Source: a virus. Taken from it: a stretch of 64,000 bases of DNA. Positions 38,526 through 48,106 of the stretch are shown piece after piece. The notes below the pieces were generated by a model. That model did not search any database. It was given only the letters and a program-made list of their open reading frames with translations, and was not told the origin of the DNA. Location of the stretch: IMG/VR virus record IMGVR_UViG_3300010885_020782, positions 1 through 64,000 of that record; one strand, given 5' to 3'. Position numbers and translations under genes: made by a program. How positions within the stretch are numbered: position 1 is the first letter of the stretch; the number at the start of each line of letters is the position of its first letter.

Positions 38526-38996
38526 TTACGGAATCATTTCAATGCGGTAAAGCGAGTCTATCCTCTCATCAAGGGTTGCTGCACGCTCTAGTAGCCTCTG
38601 AGCAACGTTAGTAAGGTATCTTGCACCACCTTGGTCATATTTGTAAAGAGCGTCTAGAACAGGACGAGGGTCTTCACTTACCTGAGCCCAGTGACGATAC
38701 TTTTCAGGAAAAACAATTGGAAGAGTTCTAATAGGATTACATTCTTCGCAAGGAAGAGCGTCCTTAGATAAAACATCTGAAGTTTCTTCAGTTAGTGCAT
38801 ATCTTTTTACCAACGGACAAGCAGCACCATGAAAAACTAAAGATACACCAATACGAGAAAGAATGTAAGAACCGTTCTCTGTTCTGTAAAGTTCAAACTC
38901 AATCCATCGAGTAGAGCCGCGACGCCAAGAAGAAGACTCACCTAGTAAGCGACCTTTAAATTGAAGGGTTCTAGAGCCGTCTTTAACTTCAAACAT
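38526..38996 (-). CDS. Hypothetical protein (156 aa)
   Basis: A 156-residue protein: an N-terminal beta-rich part (SRTLQFKGRLLGESSSWRRGSTRWIEFELYR), a Cys pair in DALPCEECNPIR, and a helical C-terminus (RPVLDALYKYDQGGARYLTNVAQRLLERAATLDERI). It lies between the replication cassette and the tail operon on the same strand. The CxxC and basic strands suggest a nucleic-acid-binding role, but no family was recognised. Confidence 0.6.
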   Translation of the reverse strand: MFEVKDGSRTLQFKGRLLGESSSWRRGSTRWIEFELYRTENGSYILSRIGVSLVFHGAACPLVKRYALTEETSDVLSKDALPCEECNPIRTLPIVFPEKYRHWAQVSEDPRPVLDALYKYDQGGARYLTNVAQRLLERAATLDERIDSLYRIEMIP

Positions 38997-39020
38997 TACG
39001 AACTCCTTCTGTCATTACTG

Positions 39021-40793
39021 TCATTTGTTTTCTAATGCTTCTAGTCTAGCGGATAATTCTTGCACTGCCTTAACTAAGGGAGCAATAAATTCGTCATATG
39101 CCAAGGCTTGCTGTGAGTCAGGGTCATTAATATCTCCAATAGACCAGCCAGCAAAATCCATATCAGGAGTGTTACTTAGTTCATCTAGAACTTCTTTGAC
39201 TTCCTGAGCAATAAATCCGTAGTGTCTTCTTCTTCCAGGAATTTCTATGACTGAATCTGGATTAATATTCCCTTCTTCGTCTTTTTCTATATTTGATAGG
39301 TCAACCCTACCTTTATTGATAAGGAAAGATACAGGTCTAATTTTTTTAATAAAATTTAATCCTAAAGTTGCATTTTGTATGTCATTTTTTGTTCTAACAT
39401 CTGATGTTGTCAAAAAAGAACCTGCTCTAGCAACGCCCCAACGATAACTAGAACTACCTAAATCATATGCTGTATCAAATGCTGTAGGGTTTCCACTTGT
39501 ATTTAAAAACCCTGGAGCAATGTTTCCTTGAGAATACATTTGGTTAGAAGAGCCTTGAATTCCATACCCATTTGTTTGGAAACCTCTCAGGGCTGAAATT
39601 GTTCTATCCGTAATAATTGCGTACGGGCTAAATCCGCTACTTGGATATAAAATAGTTGAAGAGCCAACGTTCGAGATAGTTCCTCCAGAAGAAAATCTCC
39701 AACCATCGGTTGCAGAGCCAACATATCCACTAGTGGCATTGATAGTTCCAGTAATTGTTGCGCTCGACGCAGTCAATGCACCAGCAGCCGTAACCTTGAA
39801 AGTTCCATTGCCATTATCAATAGCACGGCTGGTAATTGTTCCAGCACTTATATTGTCCGCATTTAAGTTTGAAACTGTAATTACAGCAGCATTGATTGTT
39901 CCAGCATTAATTTTGCTAGCGCTAAGACTCCCAATCTGAGTATTGGTGATAGTTCCATCAACCAGACTCCCGCCAGAGATGACGTTAGTTCCAGAAAAAG
40001 ATGATGCAGTTACAGCGCCAGTAAAAGATGCTGACCCATCGCTAGAAATATTTACTGTTGTTGTTCCAGAAGCATTAATTGCTCTAATACCACTAGTATC
40101 AAAAATAACTCTACTGTTAGGACCAGCACTTGTTCTAATAGTTGAACCAGTAATTGTTTTGGCATCTAGTGCTGTAGAAGCAATCATTGTTGCCGTGATA
40201 GTTCCAGCATTAATACGAGCGGCATCAAGAAAACCAGTAGTAATTTTTCCTGCATCTAAGTTTGCAACTACAGCATTTCCTATAGTATTTGCTTGCCAAG
40301 ATGTGCCACCCAAGCCAGTCCACTGACCACTAATAATGTTTCCACTGGTGTATTGCCACCATATATCTCCAGCAGTATTTGCTGTTGTTCCAGGTGCAGC
40401 CAGAGAGTATGTAATTTTATTCTTGCCGTTTGCTGTTGTAATAGCAGTATTTGCAGCAGCAAAGGCTGTTACAGAAAGGTCAAAAGCAGCGGGGTCACCA
40501 ACATCAATAAATGCTCCGTTGTTGTCGTCATAGACTGATACTGAGCCGTCATTTGGGTTAACAACTAATTGACCGTCTTTAGGGTCTGTAATGTCTCCAG
40601 GAGAACCAACAACTACTGTTCCAAAGTTAACTTGTTCAGGAGTGATAACTTCAGCACCGATTGCTTCAGTTGTAACAGACTTTGCTCCAAGTCTGCTTCG
40701 AGCAGGACGACGTTCTAGATAACGTATTCTGCGTTGAACATCAGAAAGGTTGTTACCTAGATTTTTATTGGCACTGCGGCGTCTACTTGGCAT
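39021..40793 (-). CDS. Tail fibre with S74 intramolecular chaperone
   Basis: The 590-residue fibre has a beta-rich N-terminus, then several GTI-repeat segments (SKINAGTINAAVITVSNLNADNISAGTITS, about residues 200-350) that suggest a triple beta-helix. The C-terminal 126 residues are the Peptidase_S74 self-cleaving chaperone: TTSDVRTKNDIQNATLG with the catalytic Ser near residue 464, HYGFIAQEVKEVL and YDEFIAPLVKAVQEL. The chaperone trimerises the fibre and is then cleaved off. ATG at 40793 is preferred over 40847 because TAGGAGAA precedes it and it does not overlap the minor tail gene. Confidence 0.9.
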   Translation of the reverse strand: MPSRRRSANKNLGNNLSDVQRRIRYLERRPARSRLGAKSVTTEAIGAEVITPEQVNFGTVVVGSPGDITDPKDGQLVVNPNDGSVSVYDDNNGAFIDVGDPAAFDLSVTAFAAANTAITTANGKNKITYSLAAPGTTANTAGDIWWQYTSGNIISGQWTGLGGTSWQANTIGNAVVANLDAGKITTGFLDAARINAGTITATMIASTALDAKTITGSTIRTSAGPNSRVIFDTSGIRAINASGTTTVNISSDGSASFTGAVTASSFSGTNVISGGSLVDGTITNTQIGSLSASKINAGTINAAVITVSNLNADNISAGTITSRAIDNGNGTFKVTAAGALTASSATITGTINATSGYVGSATDGWRFSSGGTISNVGSSTILYPSSGFSPYAIITDRTISALRGFQTNGYGIQGSSNQMYSQGNIAPGFLNTSGNPTAFDTAYDLGSSSYRWGVARAGSFLTTSDVRTKNDIQNATLGLNFIKKIRPVSFLINKGRVDLSNIEKDEEGNINPDSVIEIPGRRRHYGFIAQEVKEVLDELSNTPDMDFAGWSIGDINDPDSQQALAYDEFIAPLVKAVQELSARLEALENK

Positions 40794-40801
40794 TATTTCT
40801 C

Positions 40802-43801
40802 CTATACCGTAATCTTCAATGTAGAGATGCGACGGTCTTCTTTCCATTCACTAATAAGTTCAAGGTCAACTTTTTCAGGGAAAGCAACACCATCTGGAAC
40901 ATTTACTTTATAACCAACTATTTTACGCACAATTACGTCCCCTCTAGGCTCTAAGTCACTAGCAAGACGCATACGAACAAACTCATCATCAATAATAAGT
41001 GAGCACCAATCTCCAGGTAAAAAGTCTCCAACATACGGCCCAATTGAACCGTTAATTGCAATTGTAAAATTGCCCTCTGGCGGACGTGCTTCGTCAACAA
41101 AATCTTTAGCATATGAATAAAGAGCACTCTCTCCATAGGCTGTTGTCTGCGTATCATTTTTTGTTTCAACTTGGTCAAGGACTGGCCATCCTTTATCCAT
41201 TAAATCTGTAGATGCTGCTGCTGCATATGGCTGACTTGGGTCCCCATCAATATTGTCAGCGTTTCCAGCAACCCACATACGAGTAGCAGAGTTTTCTGCC
41301 GTCTCTGTTATCCCAAACTCAAGAACATTCCCTGGATATTCAAAGACATACTGGTCTGCGCCAAGAACACTAATAGGGTGCACCGAGCCAATATTTCCAG
41401 TAGATGCGCTTCCAGGAACATTTGCCTTAATTGCACTAAATGTGAATGTTGTTGTAGTTGGTGTTCCCGTTACCACCTGAGTTCCATCAAAAGATGTACC
41501 TACATCACTAACTACAATTTCTTGTCCTATAACTAACCCGTGGGCAGCGGCTGTAGTCAATGTTGCTACATTAGAAACAAGAGTTTTGTAGGTAACAGAT
41601 ATTCTATTAGGAGGTGGAATAAAGGGAACAAAGGTAAGTGTTTTAGAAAATTGACCAATATTTTTATCAAAATCACAGTCAATACGATACTCAAAACCAT
41701 TTACATCTTTTGAAAATTCTTCAAGAATTTCTCCAAATGATTTTAAATCAGAGCCTCTAAATATTTGCTGAGAGACCCCAATGTACTTACCGCTCAAGTC
41801 TTGAGTAACATCTATGCCAATATCTGAATTTCCAGAGTAGGCTCCAAAAGTTCCAGCAACTGCTCTTCCACCCCATTTAACTGTGCCGCCATAGACTGCC
41901 TCAGCCTGAGCGTTGACTATTGAAGTTGAGTTAAATTTAAAAGTTCTAGTGTTAACAATTGTTGATACGGTTTTGACGCCATCATAGTCAGAGCCTACAT
42001 TTTCAATAACAACTTTTTTACCCTGTGTAAGACCGTGATTAGTTGACGTAGTGATAAGGCCAGATTTGTATGAGACAGAGCCATAATCTGTTACGTTAAT
42101 TACTCCAGCCATGCTGTTTGTCTGTTGAGCCTGATAATACAAAGTTGAAGGTGCATTTAAGGGGACAACAAATGTAATTGTTCCACTTGCTGTTCCGTTA
42201 TTAGTTACTCCAGTCGAGTAAACTTTTCCAGCAGCATATCCTCCTCCAGAACTTTGAATCCAAAAGTTATAACCAGGGGAATTAATAGTAAGAGTGTATG
42301 TATTTCCACGAATAAAATATAAATTAGGATTATTAGTTGCTGTAGCAGAACCTTGAATTGTAGAGGCATAAGCAAGGTTATTACTATTTGTGAAGGCGTA
42401 TGTAGTCTGCTCTCCCACTTTAGTTACTGCGGTAGAGGCAACATCACGAGAAGTTTTAGCAAAACTAAACTGTGTAGTAGAAGGAACTGCAATCACTGTC
42501 TGAGGACCATTAAGAACTGATTCATAGAAGAAGGTGAGTGTTCCAGTCACAGTTCCAACGTTCTCTACTCCTAAAGTAAGAATAAGTCCGTTAATAGATT
42601 GAATAGTTGCGTTAGAGCCAATACCTGCACCAGTCACACCCATACCAACTAGAAGACCACTATTCGAACCTACAATAGTAACTGTTACCGCTCCTGAACT
42701 TCCAGAAGCAGCGGTTTTTGTTACAGAGATTGTATTAGTAATATTTGAAATAGATACAGCATCTCCCACAGCCAAACCATGAGCAGATGATGTTGTCATT
42801 GTTGCTATGTTATTTAAGACTTGCTTAGTTGTAATTTTTAGTGTTGTTGTCTGTATTTCAGCGGATGTAATGTTGTATGTAGTTAGTGGAGTTAGGGCAG
42901 TGCTAGCAAAACTTGATGTTACTCCAGCAGGTTTGACTACAAAACTTGTTGTTGTTGGTATTGCTGTTATAACTTGATATCCATTAAGTAGTGCATCAAC
43001 ATCAACTAATTCTACTTGCTGACCTAAAAGTAGGTCGTGAGGTAGGGCGGTAGTAAGAGTTGCAGTCCCTGTAGCCATCACTTTATTTGTTAGAGAATAT
43101 AGCAATTCGTTTGCTGGTTTTATTGTTTCGTTAGCAAAAGCAAGATTAGAAAAGTCATCTGACATATACCCAATTAAGTCACGGGCTAGGTCATATGTGT
43201 CAACAATTGTTCGTGCAAGACCAGTTGTTGATGGACTAGAGGCTAAAGTAACTCCGCTTACACCAAAAGTAAAACTTGCCGGGGATGGGACCGTAGAAAT
43301 TGTCTTATCTCCGTTGAGAGCGGGGTTTAAGTTACGAACTCTTACTTTTTCTCCTGGTTTAAATCCATGGTCTACCTCTGTATATATAGTCGCTATTGAG
43401 CCGTTAGCCTCATAGCGTGAGCAATAATATTGCTCTGAGCCGTAATAAAGGGTCTGCCACAATGCACGATGATATAAATAACTTACAAACTCATTGGCAT
43501 CAACACTAAGAGTTTTATTTGTTGGAGAATATTGACGTCCCCAGATAATGCCACCCCAAACGCAAACGCCATCTCTAAGAACATAAAGGGCAGTTTTTCC
43601 AGGCATTGTGTTGTCATAAAGTTCCAAATGTGTTGTTGCCTCAATAAGTGGAATAGTTCCAGAAAAAGAACCAGCCTTACTTAAAGCACGTTCATAGGAT
43701 ACACCTATAAAAGGAATTTCTGCAAGAACTTCGTTGGTCAACAAATCAGCAACGTAGTAGCGATACTCAGGGGGAGTTATCGAGTGATAATCAATTGCCA
43801 T
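40802..43801 (-). CDS. Large modular minor tail protein
   Basis: The 999-residue protein begins with a conserved tail domain (EVLAEIPFIGVSYERALSKAGSF...GGIIWGRQYSP) and ends with one (LEPRGDVIVRKIVGYKVNVPDGVAFPEKVDLELI), typical of actinophage minor tail proteins. Between them are five HGL-type beta modules (about residues 130-190, 242-304, 324-467, 575-643, 737-803). The third is split by an inserted GIGSNATI module (about 367-424). A cupredoxin-like module (about 485-574) lacks its usual His and Cys copper ligands. It follows Dit in the operon, so it likely sits at the tail tip. Confidence 0.85.
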   Translation of the reverse strand: MAIDYHSITPPEYRYYVADLLTNEVLAEIPFIGVSYERALSKAGSFSGTIPLIEATTHLELYDNTMPGKTALYVLRDGVCVWGGIIWGRQYSPTNKTLSVDANEFVSYLYHRALWQTLYYGSEQYYCSRYEANGSIATIYTEVDHGFKPGEKVRVRNLNPALNGDKTISTVPSPASFTFGVSGVTLASSPSTTGLARTIVDTYDLARDLIGYMSDDFSNLAFANETIKPANELLYSLTNKVMATGTATLTTALPHDLLLGQQVELVDVDALLNGYQVITAIPTTTSFVVKPAGVTSSFASTALTPLTTYNITSAEIQTTTLKITTKQVLNNIATMTTSSAHGLAVGDAVSISNITNTISVTKTAASGSSGAVTVTIVGSNSGLLVGMGVTGAGIGSNATIQSINGLILTLGVENVGTVTGTLTFFYESVLNGPQTVIAVPSTTQFSFAKTSRDVASTAVTKVGEQTTYAFTNSNNLAYASTIQGSATATNNPNLYFIRGNTYTLTINSPGYNFWIQSSGGGYAAGKVYSTGVTNNGTASGTITFVVPLNAPSTLYYQAQQTNSMAGVINVTDYGSVSYKSGLITTSTNHGLTQGKKVVIENVGSDYDGVKTVSTIVNTRTFKFNSTSIVNAQAEAVYGGTVKWGGRAVAGTFGAYSGNSDIGIDVTQDLSGKYIGVSQQIFRGSDLKSFGEILEEFSKDVNGFEYRIDCDFDKNIGQFSKTLTFVPFIPPPNRISVTYKTLVSNVATLTTAAAHGLVIGQEIVVSDVGTSFDGTQVVTGTPTTTTFTFSAIKANVPGSASTGNIGSVHPISVLGADQYVFEYPGNVLEFGITETAENSATRMWVAGNADNIDGDPSQPYAAAASTDLMDKGWPVLDQVETKNDTQTTAYGESALYSYAKDFVDEARPPEGNFTIAINGSIGPYVGDFLPGDWCSLIIDDEFVRMRLASDLEPRGDVIVRKIVGYKVNVPDGVAFPEKVDLELISEWKEDRRISTLKITV

Positions 43802-43828
43802 GTCGTCTTTTCCTCGTGTCGTTTAGTA

Positions 43829-44974
43829 TTACGCTAGCCAGCCAGAGCGGTATTCCACAGATAGTTTAGCAGTCGAGTTAGCACTCCCGTTGTCGTAGAA
43901 ACTAATAACATTTTCTCCTGGAGATAGTGTCACCCAGTCGTTGTATACCTCTAACTTCATACGAGCGCCGTAATACTCTCCATTAAGAGCAGTCTCTCGA
44001 TTGTATGTGTCAATTTCAAGAATGTCTGGACCAAAAGTATATGTTCCAGAGACTGAAACTACGTTGACAGTATCAGTAGCAGTTCCAATAAAAGTAAATG
44101 TATTACTTGTTCTTGCTGTGATATATCTGTCGCCATCTATACCCGTTCCTAAACTAAATACTTCTACAGAATCGCCTATTTGCAGGATATGAGCAGCAGA
44201 TGTAGTCAGGGTAACAACGCCACCAGTGATAGATTTAGAGATAATTGAGCCAGATACTATTGTTCTTAGTGGCTCAACAATTGTTATTGATTCACCATTT
44301 GTTTCATTAAGAATAATTGCTGGACCAGTGATTGGACCTGTAACTCTAAAGTAAGCACTGACAGGGTAGTCACCTTGATTTGTTAACACGGATTTACCGC
44401 TTCTTAGTGGAGTTGTTGATTTTGCAAGAATTTCTTCAACATCATATCCATCTTGATTAAGTTCATTCCAAGAATACTTTATAGGGTCAGCAGCACGAAG
44501 ACCGATGGAAAAATCAATTCGACCACGAGCACTGACTGTCTCAAAGTTTGGTTCTCCACTAAGGCGAACCCAAGATGCTTTAAGTGGGTTTTCATTTGTT
44601 TTTAACCAGCCTCCTTGCCTTACTAAGTTAATTTGAGCAACTAAACGTCTTCGAGCCTCTGCCATCAATGACGGGTCAGTACACAGGATAGAACCTTCTA
44701 AGGTCAAATCACGAGCGTTGTAGCGACCTTTTACATCATATGAGCCATCTGCCCATCCACGTTTAATATCTGGCATATCAGGTGCTGGAGGACTCCACCA
44801 ACCTTTAATATCGGTGACTACCCAAAGAACACCATAGTCATCAACAGTATTTAATACAAAATCATTGAGGATAATGTCTTCCTGCAACTTCATACCAGTC
44901 AGGTGCGGCTGTGGAAGTGGAGTCAGCGCTTGCTGAGTAATCCTATTTTTCTGTGCTTGATTAAGTTGTGCCAT
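43829..44974 (-). CDS. Distal tail (Dit-like) protein
   Basis: The 381-residue protein has the layout of siphovirus Dit/phage tail family proteins: LQEDIILNDFVLNT..DYGVLWVVTDIKGWW, SYDVKGRYNARDLTLEGSI and LRAADPIKYSW near residue 165. After residue 240 a HGL-type beta module (VTLTTSAAHILQIGDSVEV...SNTFTFIG) is inserted before the C-terminal sandwich ending KLSVEYRSGWLA. Dit links the tail tube to the tip and fibres. It follows the tape measure gene directly (TAATG-like overlap). Confidence 0.85.
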   Translation of the reverse strand: MAQLNQAQKNRITQQALTPLPQPHLTGMKLQEDIILNDFVLNTVDDYGVLWVVTDIKGWWSPPAPDMPDIKRGWADGSYDVKGRYNARDLTLEGSILCTDPSLMAEARRRLVAQINLVRQGGWLKTNENPLKASWVRLSGEPNFETVSARGRIDFSIGLRAADPIKYSWNELNQDGYDVEEILAKSTTPLRSGKSVLTNQGDYPVSAYFRVTGPITGPAIILNETNGESITIVEPLRTIVSGSIISKSITGGVVTLTTSAAHILQIGDSVEVFSLGTGIDGDRYITARTSNTFTFIGTATDTVNVVSVSGTYTFGPDILEIDTYNRETALNGEYYGARMKLEVYNDWVTLSPGENVISFYDNGSANSTAKLSVEYRSGWLA

Positions 44975-47900
44975 TATGCTGCTCCCTTACGCATTGCATA
45001 TGAAAGTTGACGAGAAACGATTGCCGCAAGTTCACGTTCATCCATACCAGCAGAAGGATTAACAACAATAGTGACACCTCTACCAGTGCCGCCCATATAG
45101 TCAATCATTGCCTTATCGCGCTTAGAAAGCCCATCTGGGTCAAGAGGCTCTACACGCTCTGGCTTTCCTGCTTCTCCGATACGAGCCAAAGTTCCGCCTA
45201 TAGAAGGTTGAACTACTCCACCTTTAGCAAAAGGTTGAACATATGGTGCTTGGATTGTAAATCCTTTACCAGCAATATTTAAAAATCTAGTTACAGCATT
45301 ATCTGGAATGTTAAGTTCAAGTTTAAAACTATTCCACCAGCCAATCATTTTATTTATGACAGCCTTAAATCCATCGCCAAGCGGTCCAAATATATTAACT
45401 TGTTTAATTATGCTAGTTATTGGATTGATAAAAAATGCTTTAAAGAAATCTAAGAACCCTGATAAAAGAAGTTTTACACCCTTAATTGGGTCAGTAAATA
45501 TGTACCACAGACCAGCAACAACCTTAATTACTCCTGAAATAATATCTGAAAGTGTGTCTATAGCATTAACAAGAATAACTTTAAATAGAGGGACTATGTA
45601 CTTACCAACAAAGTCACCCATTGTTTTAAAGATATCACCTAGCCCCTTAATTTCAGGAGCAACCATTTTGACGGCATCCATAATTTGTTTAAAGGATGCT
45701 TGAATTTCTTTAAATACACCATCTATTAAATCTTTTATTGCTTTTCTTAAAGTTTCACTATTTTGATACATCAAAACAAATATTGCAACTAAAGCAGCAA
45801 CAGCGGCTACGATTGCAATAATTGGTCCCATGCCAGCGCCAAATATAGGAGCCAGAGCCATCTGAGCCCTACCAGCAATACCAGAAGTATAGGTTAGTTG
45901 TGCCCATGCCTGAGAAAGTTTTGCCGGGGCAGAAGCAACTGCCTCAACTCCACCTTTAAGTTTTAAGAAGTTTCCATAAACTACTTTGCCAAAGAAGTCT
46001 GCTCCTTGACCGATAGTCTTCATTGCTAAGATAAATGGCAAAATTACTGCTGTTGCTTTGAGCAGACCTTGACCAAAGTCTGTATTTAAAAAGTCAGTTA
46101 TAAACTTTAAAGCAGTTCTTAAAGTATTAAAGAAAATAGTTACAGCACCGCTATCAGTGACAGTTTTAACAAATCTAATAAACTCTGCAATAAACTTTCC
46201 AAATGCTGGAAGGCTGTCTGCAAGTGTCTTTCCTAGAGATTCAATATCAGGCATTGCTCCCTTTAGCGCATCAAGAAATCCTGACATACCCGTACTTGCA
46301 CCAATTTTTATAATAATTCCTAAAAGTCCACCAACAACATCTAAAACCTTACCAGCGTTAATTGCACCTTGAAGAAAGAACTCTTTAAGAGGTGTTCCAT
46401 CAATTTCTGTAAGATTCTTTAATTTAGTTGCAGCATTTGTGAGGTAGTCAAGGAGATAGAAACCGCCGCTTCCTTCTCCAACGTTTGCCTTGATTAAGGT
46501 TCCAATTGCGCCAAATGTTTCTCGAAAAAGTTTTCCAAGTCTGCGAACAACCTCTGCTGCTGTCTCTAGAGTTTTACTAAGTTTTCCAGACTTAGTATCT
46601 GCCTCAAGGGTTGCCTTCCAAGCACCAGTAATATTTTTAGTCCAAGTAGCAAACTCGATAACAAGAGGTCGTGCTGCATCTGCAATAAGAAGGAAAGAAT
46701 CAATAAGATTGGCAATAGTGTCACCAAAAATAAGCAAAGCCTCGTTGTTGGTCTTCCAAATTCTTTCAATACGTTCTATGTTGTCTGCTCTTGTAAGGAC
46801 ATCAGCAATTTTATTTGCTACATCTCCAAGAACACTGCCCGTTTCAGCAAAAAGAGGTTTTAAGCGTGGAAGAAGTTTTGTTACAAGTTTATCTATCGCT
46901 TCTTCAAGTTTAGGAAATAGTTCATCACCAATAGCAGCCTGTAAATCTTTAAATGCACCTTTAAGACTAACAATATATTTAACAAATTCTTGAGCAGATG
47001 CTGGAAGATTGGACAATGCATCTTGAAAAGCATCAAAACCTGGACCCATCTTTAGGTTTGCTAGGTCATCCATTTGAATTTTTAAATCTTCAGTGGCACG
47101 AGCCAATTTAATTTCATTATCTTCTCGTGTTTGTGTTGTGTTGACAGATGCTTGTTCAGCAGCATACTGAGCATCCATAACACTCTTTTGACCTTTAATC
47201 TGGTCTTCTATTGTGCCACTGCCCATCTGAGCATTTTTTGCTTCTGTCTTTTTAAGGTCATTGTTTTTATCAATAGCACGGCGATAATTAAGGTCCGCCT
47301 GTGAAAATGCAAGTTCTGCTTCTTTACGAGCACGAGAGTTTGGTGGAAGGTCTGAAACACGAGCAAGAGTTTCACGAGCCTTTTCTAGTTCAAGAGCAGC
47401 CTTCTGCTCATTGATGGCAGCATCTTCTGAATCAAAAGCAAGTTGTTGAAGTTGCTCCATAGCATCTGCACGAGCCTTGTTAAGTGCAGTCTGAGCCTGT
47501 TCTTCATCATAAAGAGCCTTTTCATTTGATTTGGCAGCGTCTTTATATGAACGTGCTAAGTCTTCCGTGGCTCTGTCAACTGCTAGTTGCGCTTTTACTA
47601 TTGCTCTTGCATTTGATATAGATTTCTTTTGATTCTTTAAACCAGCACCGATTGCTTCGGTTACCCCGTTAAATGCAATTTTTACAGTTGCTAATAGTCC
47701 AATTAAGCCAGCAAAACCATTAGCAAGTACAGCAAGGGCTGGTCCTGCTGCTGCAACTACGCTAACCAAAGAAATTAAACCGCTGCCTAAAGCACCAACT
47801 ATCCCCACTACAGCAGTAATTGCTGGAGCAAGAACATAGCCAGCCCTTGTTAGGCTAGAAAATGCATCTGCTGCTGCCAACGATTGAGCCTGTAGAGCAG

Positions 47901-48084
47901 ACGTAAAAAACATATTATTATTTTTTGGCATAGCATTTGACATACCAGCACTAATTGTTTTACCTAAACGAGAACCAACCCGCTCACCAACTTGGTCAAC
48001 ACCTTTAAAACCATTTTCAATGTCTTTTTTGACACCAGAAGTGATGGCGTGGACAACGACATATGCGTCACCGACTACAGCCAC
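44974..48084 (-). CDS. Tape measure protein
   Basis: The 1,036-residue protein has the usual tape measure architecture: an N-terminal hydrophobic segment (about 82-137, YVLAPAITAVVGIVGALG...), a long charged coiled coil (about 145-350, e.g. RKEAELAFSQADLNYRRAID), a long alpha-helical part and another hydrophobic segment near 750-775 (GPIIAIVAAVAALVAIFVLM). A C-terminal FAKGGVVQPSIGGTLARIGEAGKPERVEPL follows. Tail length scales with this protein (about 0.15 nm per residue), implying a tail of roughly 150 nm. The start is GTG at 48084. Confidence 0.95.
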   Translation of the reverse strand: MAVVGDAYVVVHAITSGVKKDIENGFKGVDQVGERVGSRLGKTISAGMSNAMPKNNNMFFTSALQAQSLAAADAFSSLTRAGYVLAPAITAVVGIVGALGSGLISLVSVVAAAGPALAVLANGFAGLIGLLATVKIAFNGVTEAIGAGLKNQKKSISNARAIVKAQLAVDRATEDLARSYKDAAKSNEKALYDEEQAQTALNKARADAMEQLQQLAFDSEDAAINEQKAALELEKARETLARVSDLPPNSRARKEAELAFSQADLNYRRAIDKNNDLKKTEAKNAQMGSGTIEDQIKGQKSVMDAQYAAEQASVNTTQTREDNEIKLARATEDLKIQMDDLANLKMGPGFDAFQDALSNLPASAQEFVKYIVSLKGAFKDLQAAIGDELFPKLEEAIDKLVTKLLPRLKPLFAETGSVLGDVANKIADVLTRADNIERIERIWKTNNEALLIFGDTIANLIDSFLLIADAARPLVIEFATWTKNITGAWKATLEADTKSGKLSKTLETAAEVVRRLGKLFRETFGAIGTLIKANVGEGSGGFYLLDYLTNAATKLKNLTEIDGTPLKEFFLQGAINAGKVLDVVGGLLGIIIKIGASTGMSGFLDALKGAMPDIESLGKTLADSLPAFGKFIAEFIRFVKTVTDSGAVTIFFNTLRTALKFITDFLNTDFGQGLLKATAVILPFILAMKTIGQGADFFGKVVYGNFLKLKGGVEAVASAPAKLSQAWAQLTYTSGIAGRAQMALAPIFGAGMGPIIAIVAAVAALVAIFVLMYQNSETLRKAIKDLIDGVFKEIQASFKQIMDAVKMVAPEIKGLGDIFKTMGDFVGKYIVPLFKVILVNAIDTLSDIISGVIKVVAGLWYIFTDPIKGVKLLLSGFLDFFKAFFINPITSIIKQVNIFGPLGDGFKAVINKMIGWWNSFKLELNIPDNAVTRFLNIAGKGFTIQAPYVQPFAKGGVVQPSIGGTLARIGEAGKPERVEPLDPDGLSKRDKAMIDYMGGTGRGVTIVVNPSAGMDERELAAIVSRQLSYAMRKGAA

Positions 48085-48106
48085 ACCATCACCACCAATC
48101 TACTAC

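Noticed and set aside
40793-40847. Upstream ATG for the S74 fibre gene
   Set aside because: It would overlap the minor tail gene by 46 bases and lacks the TAGGAGAA site found before the ATG at 40793.
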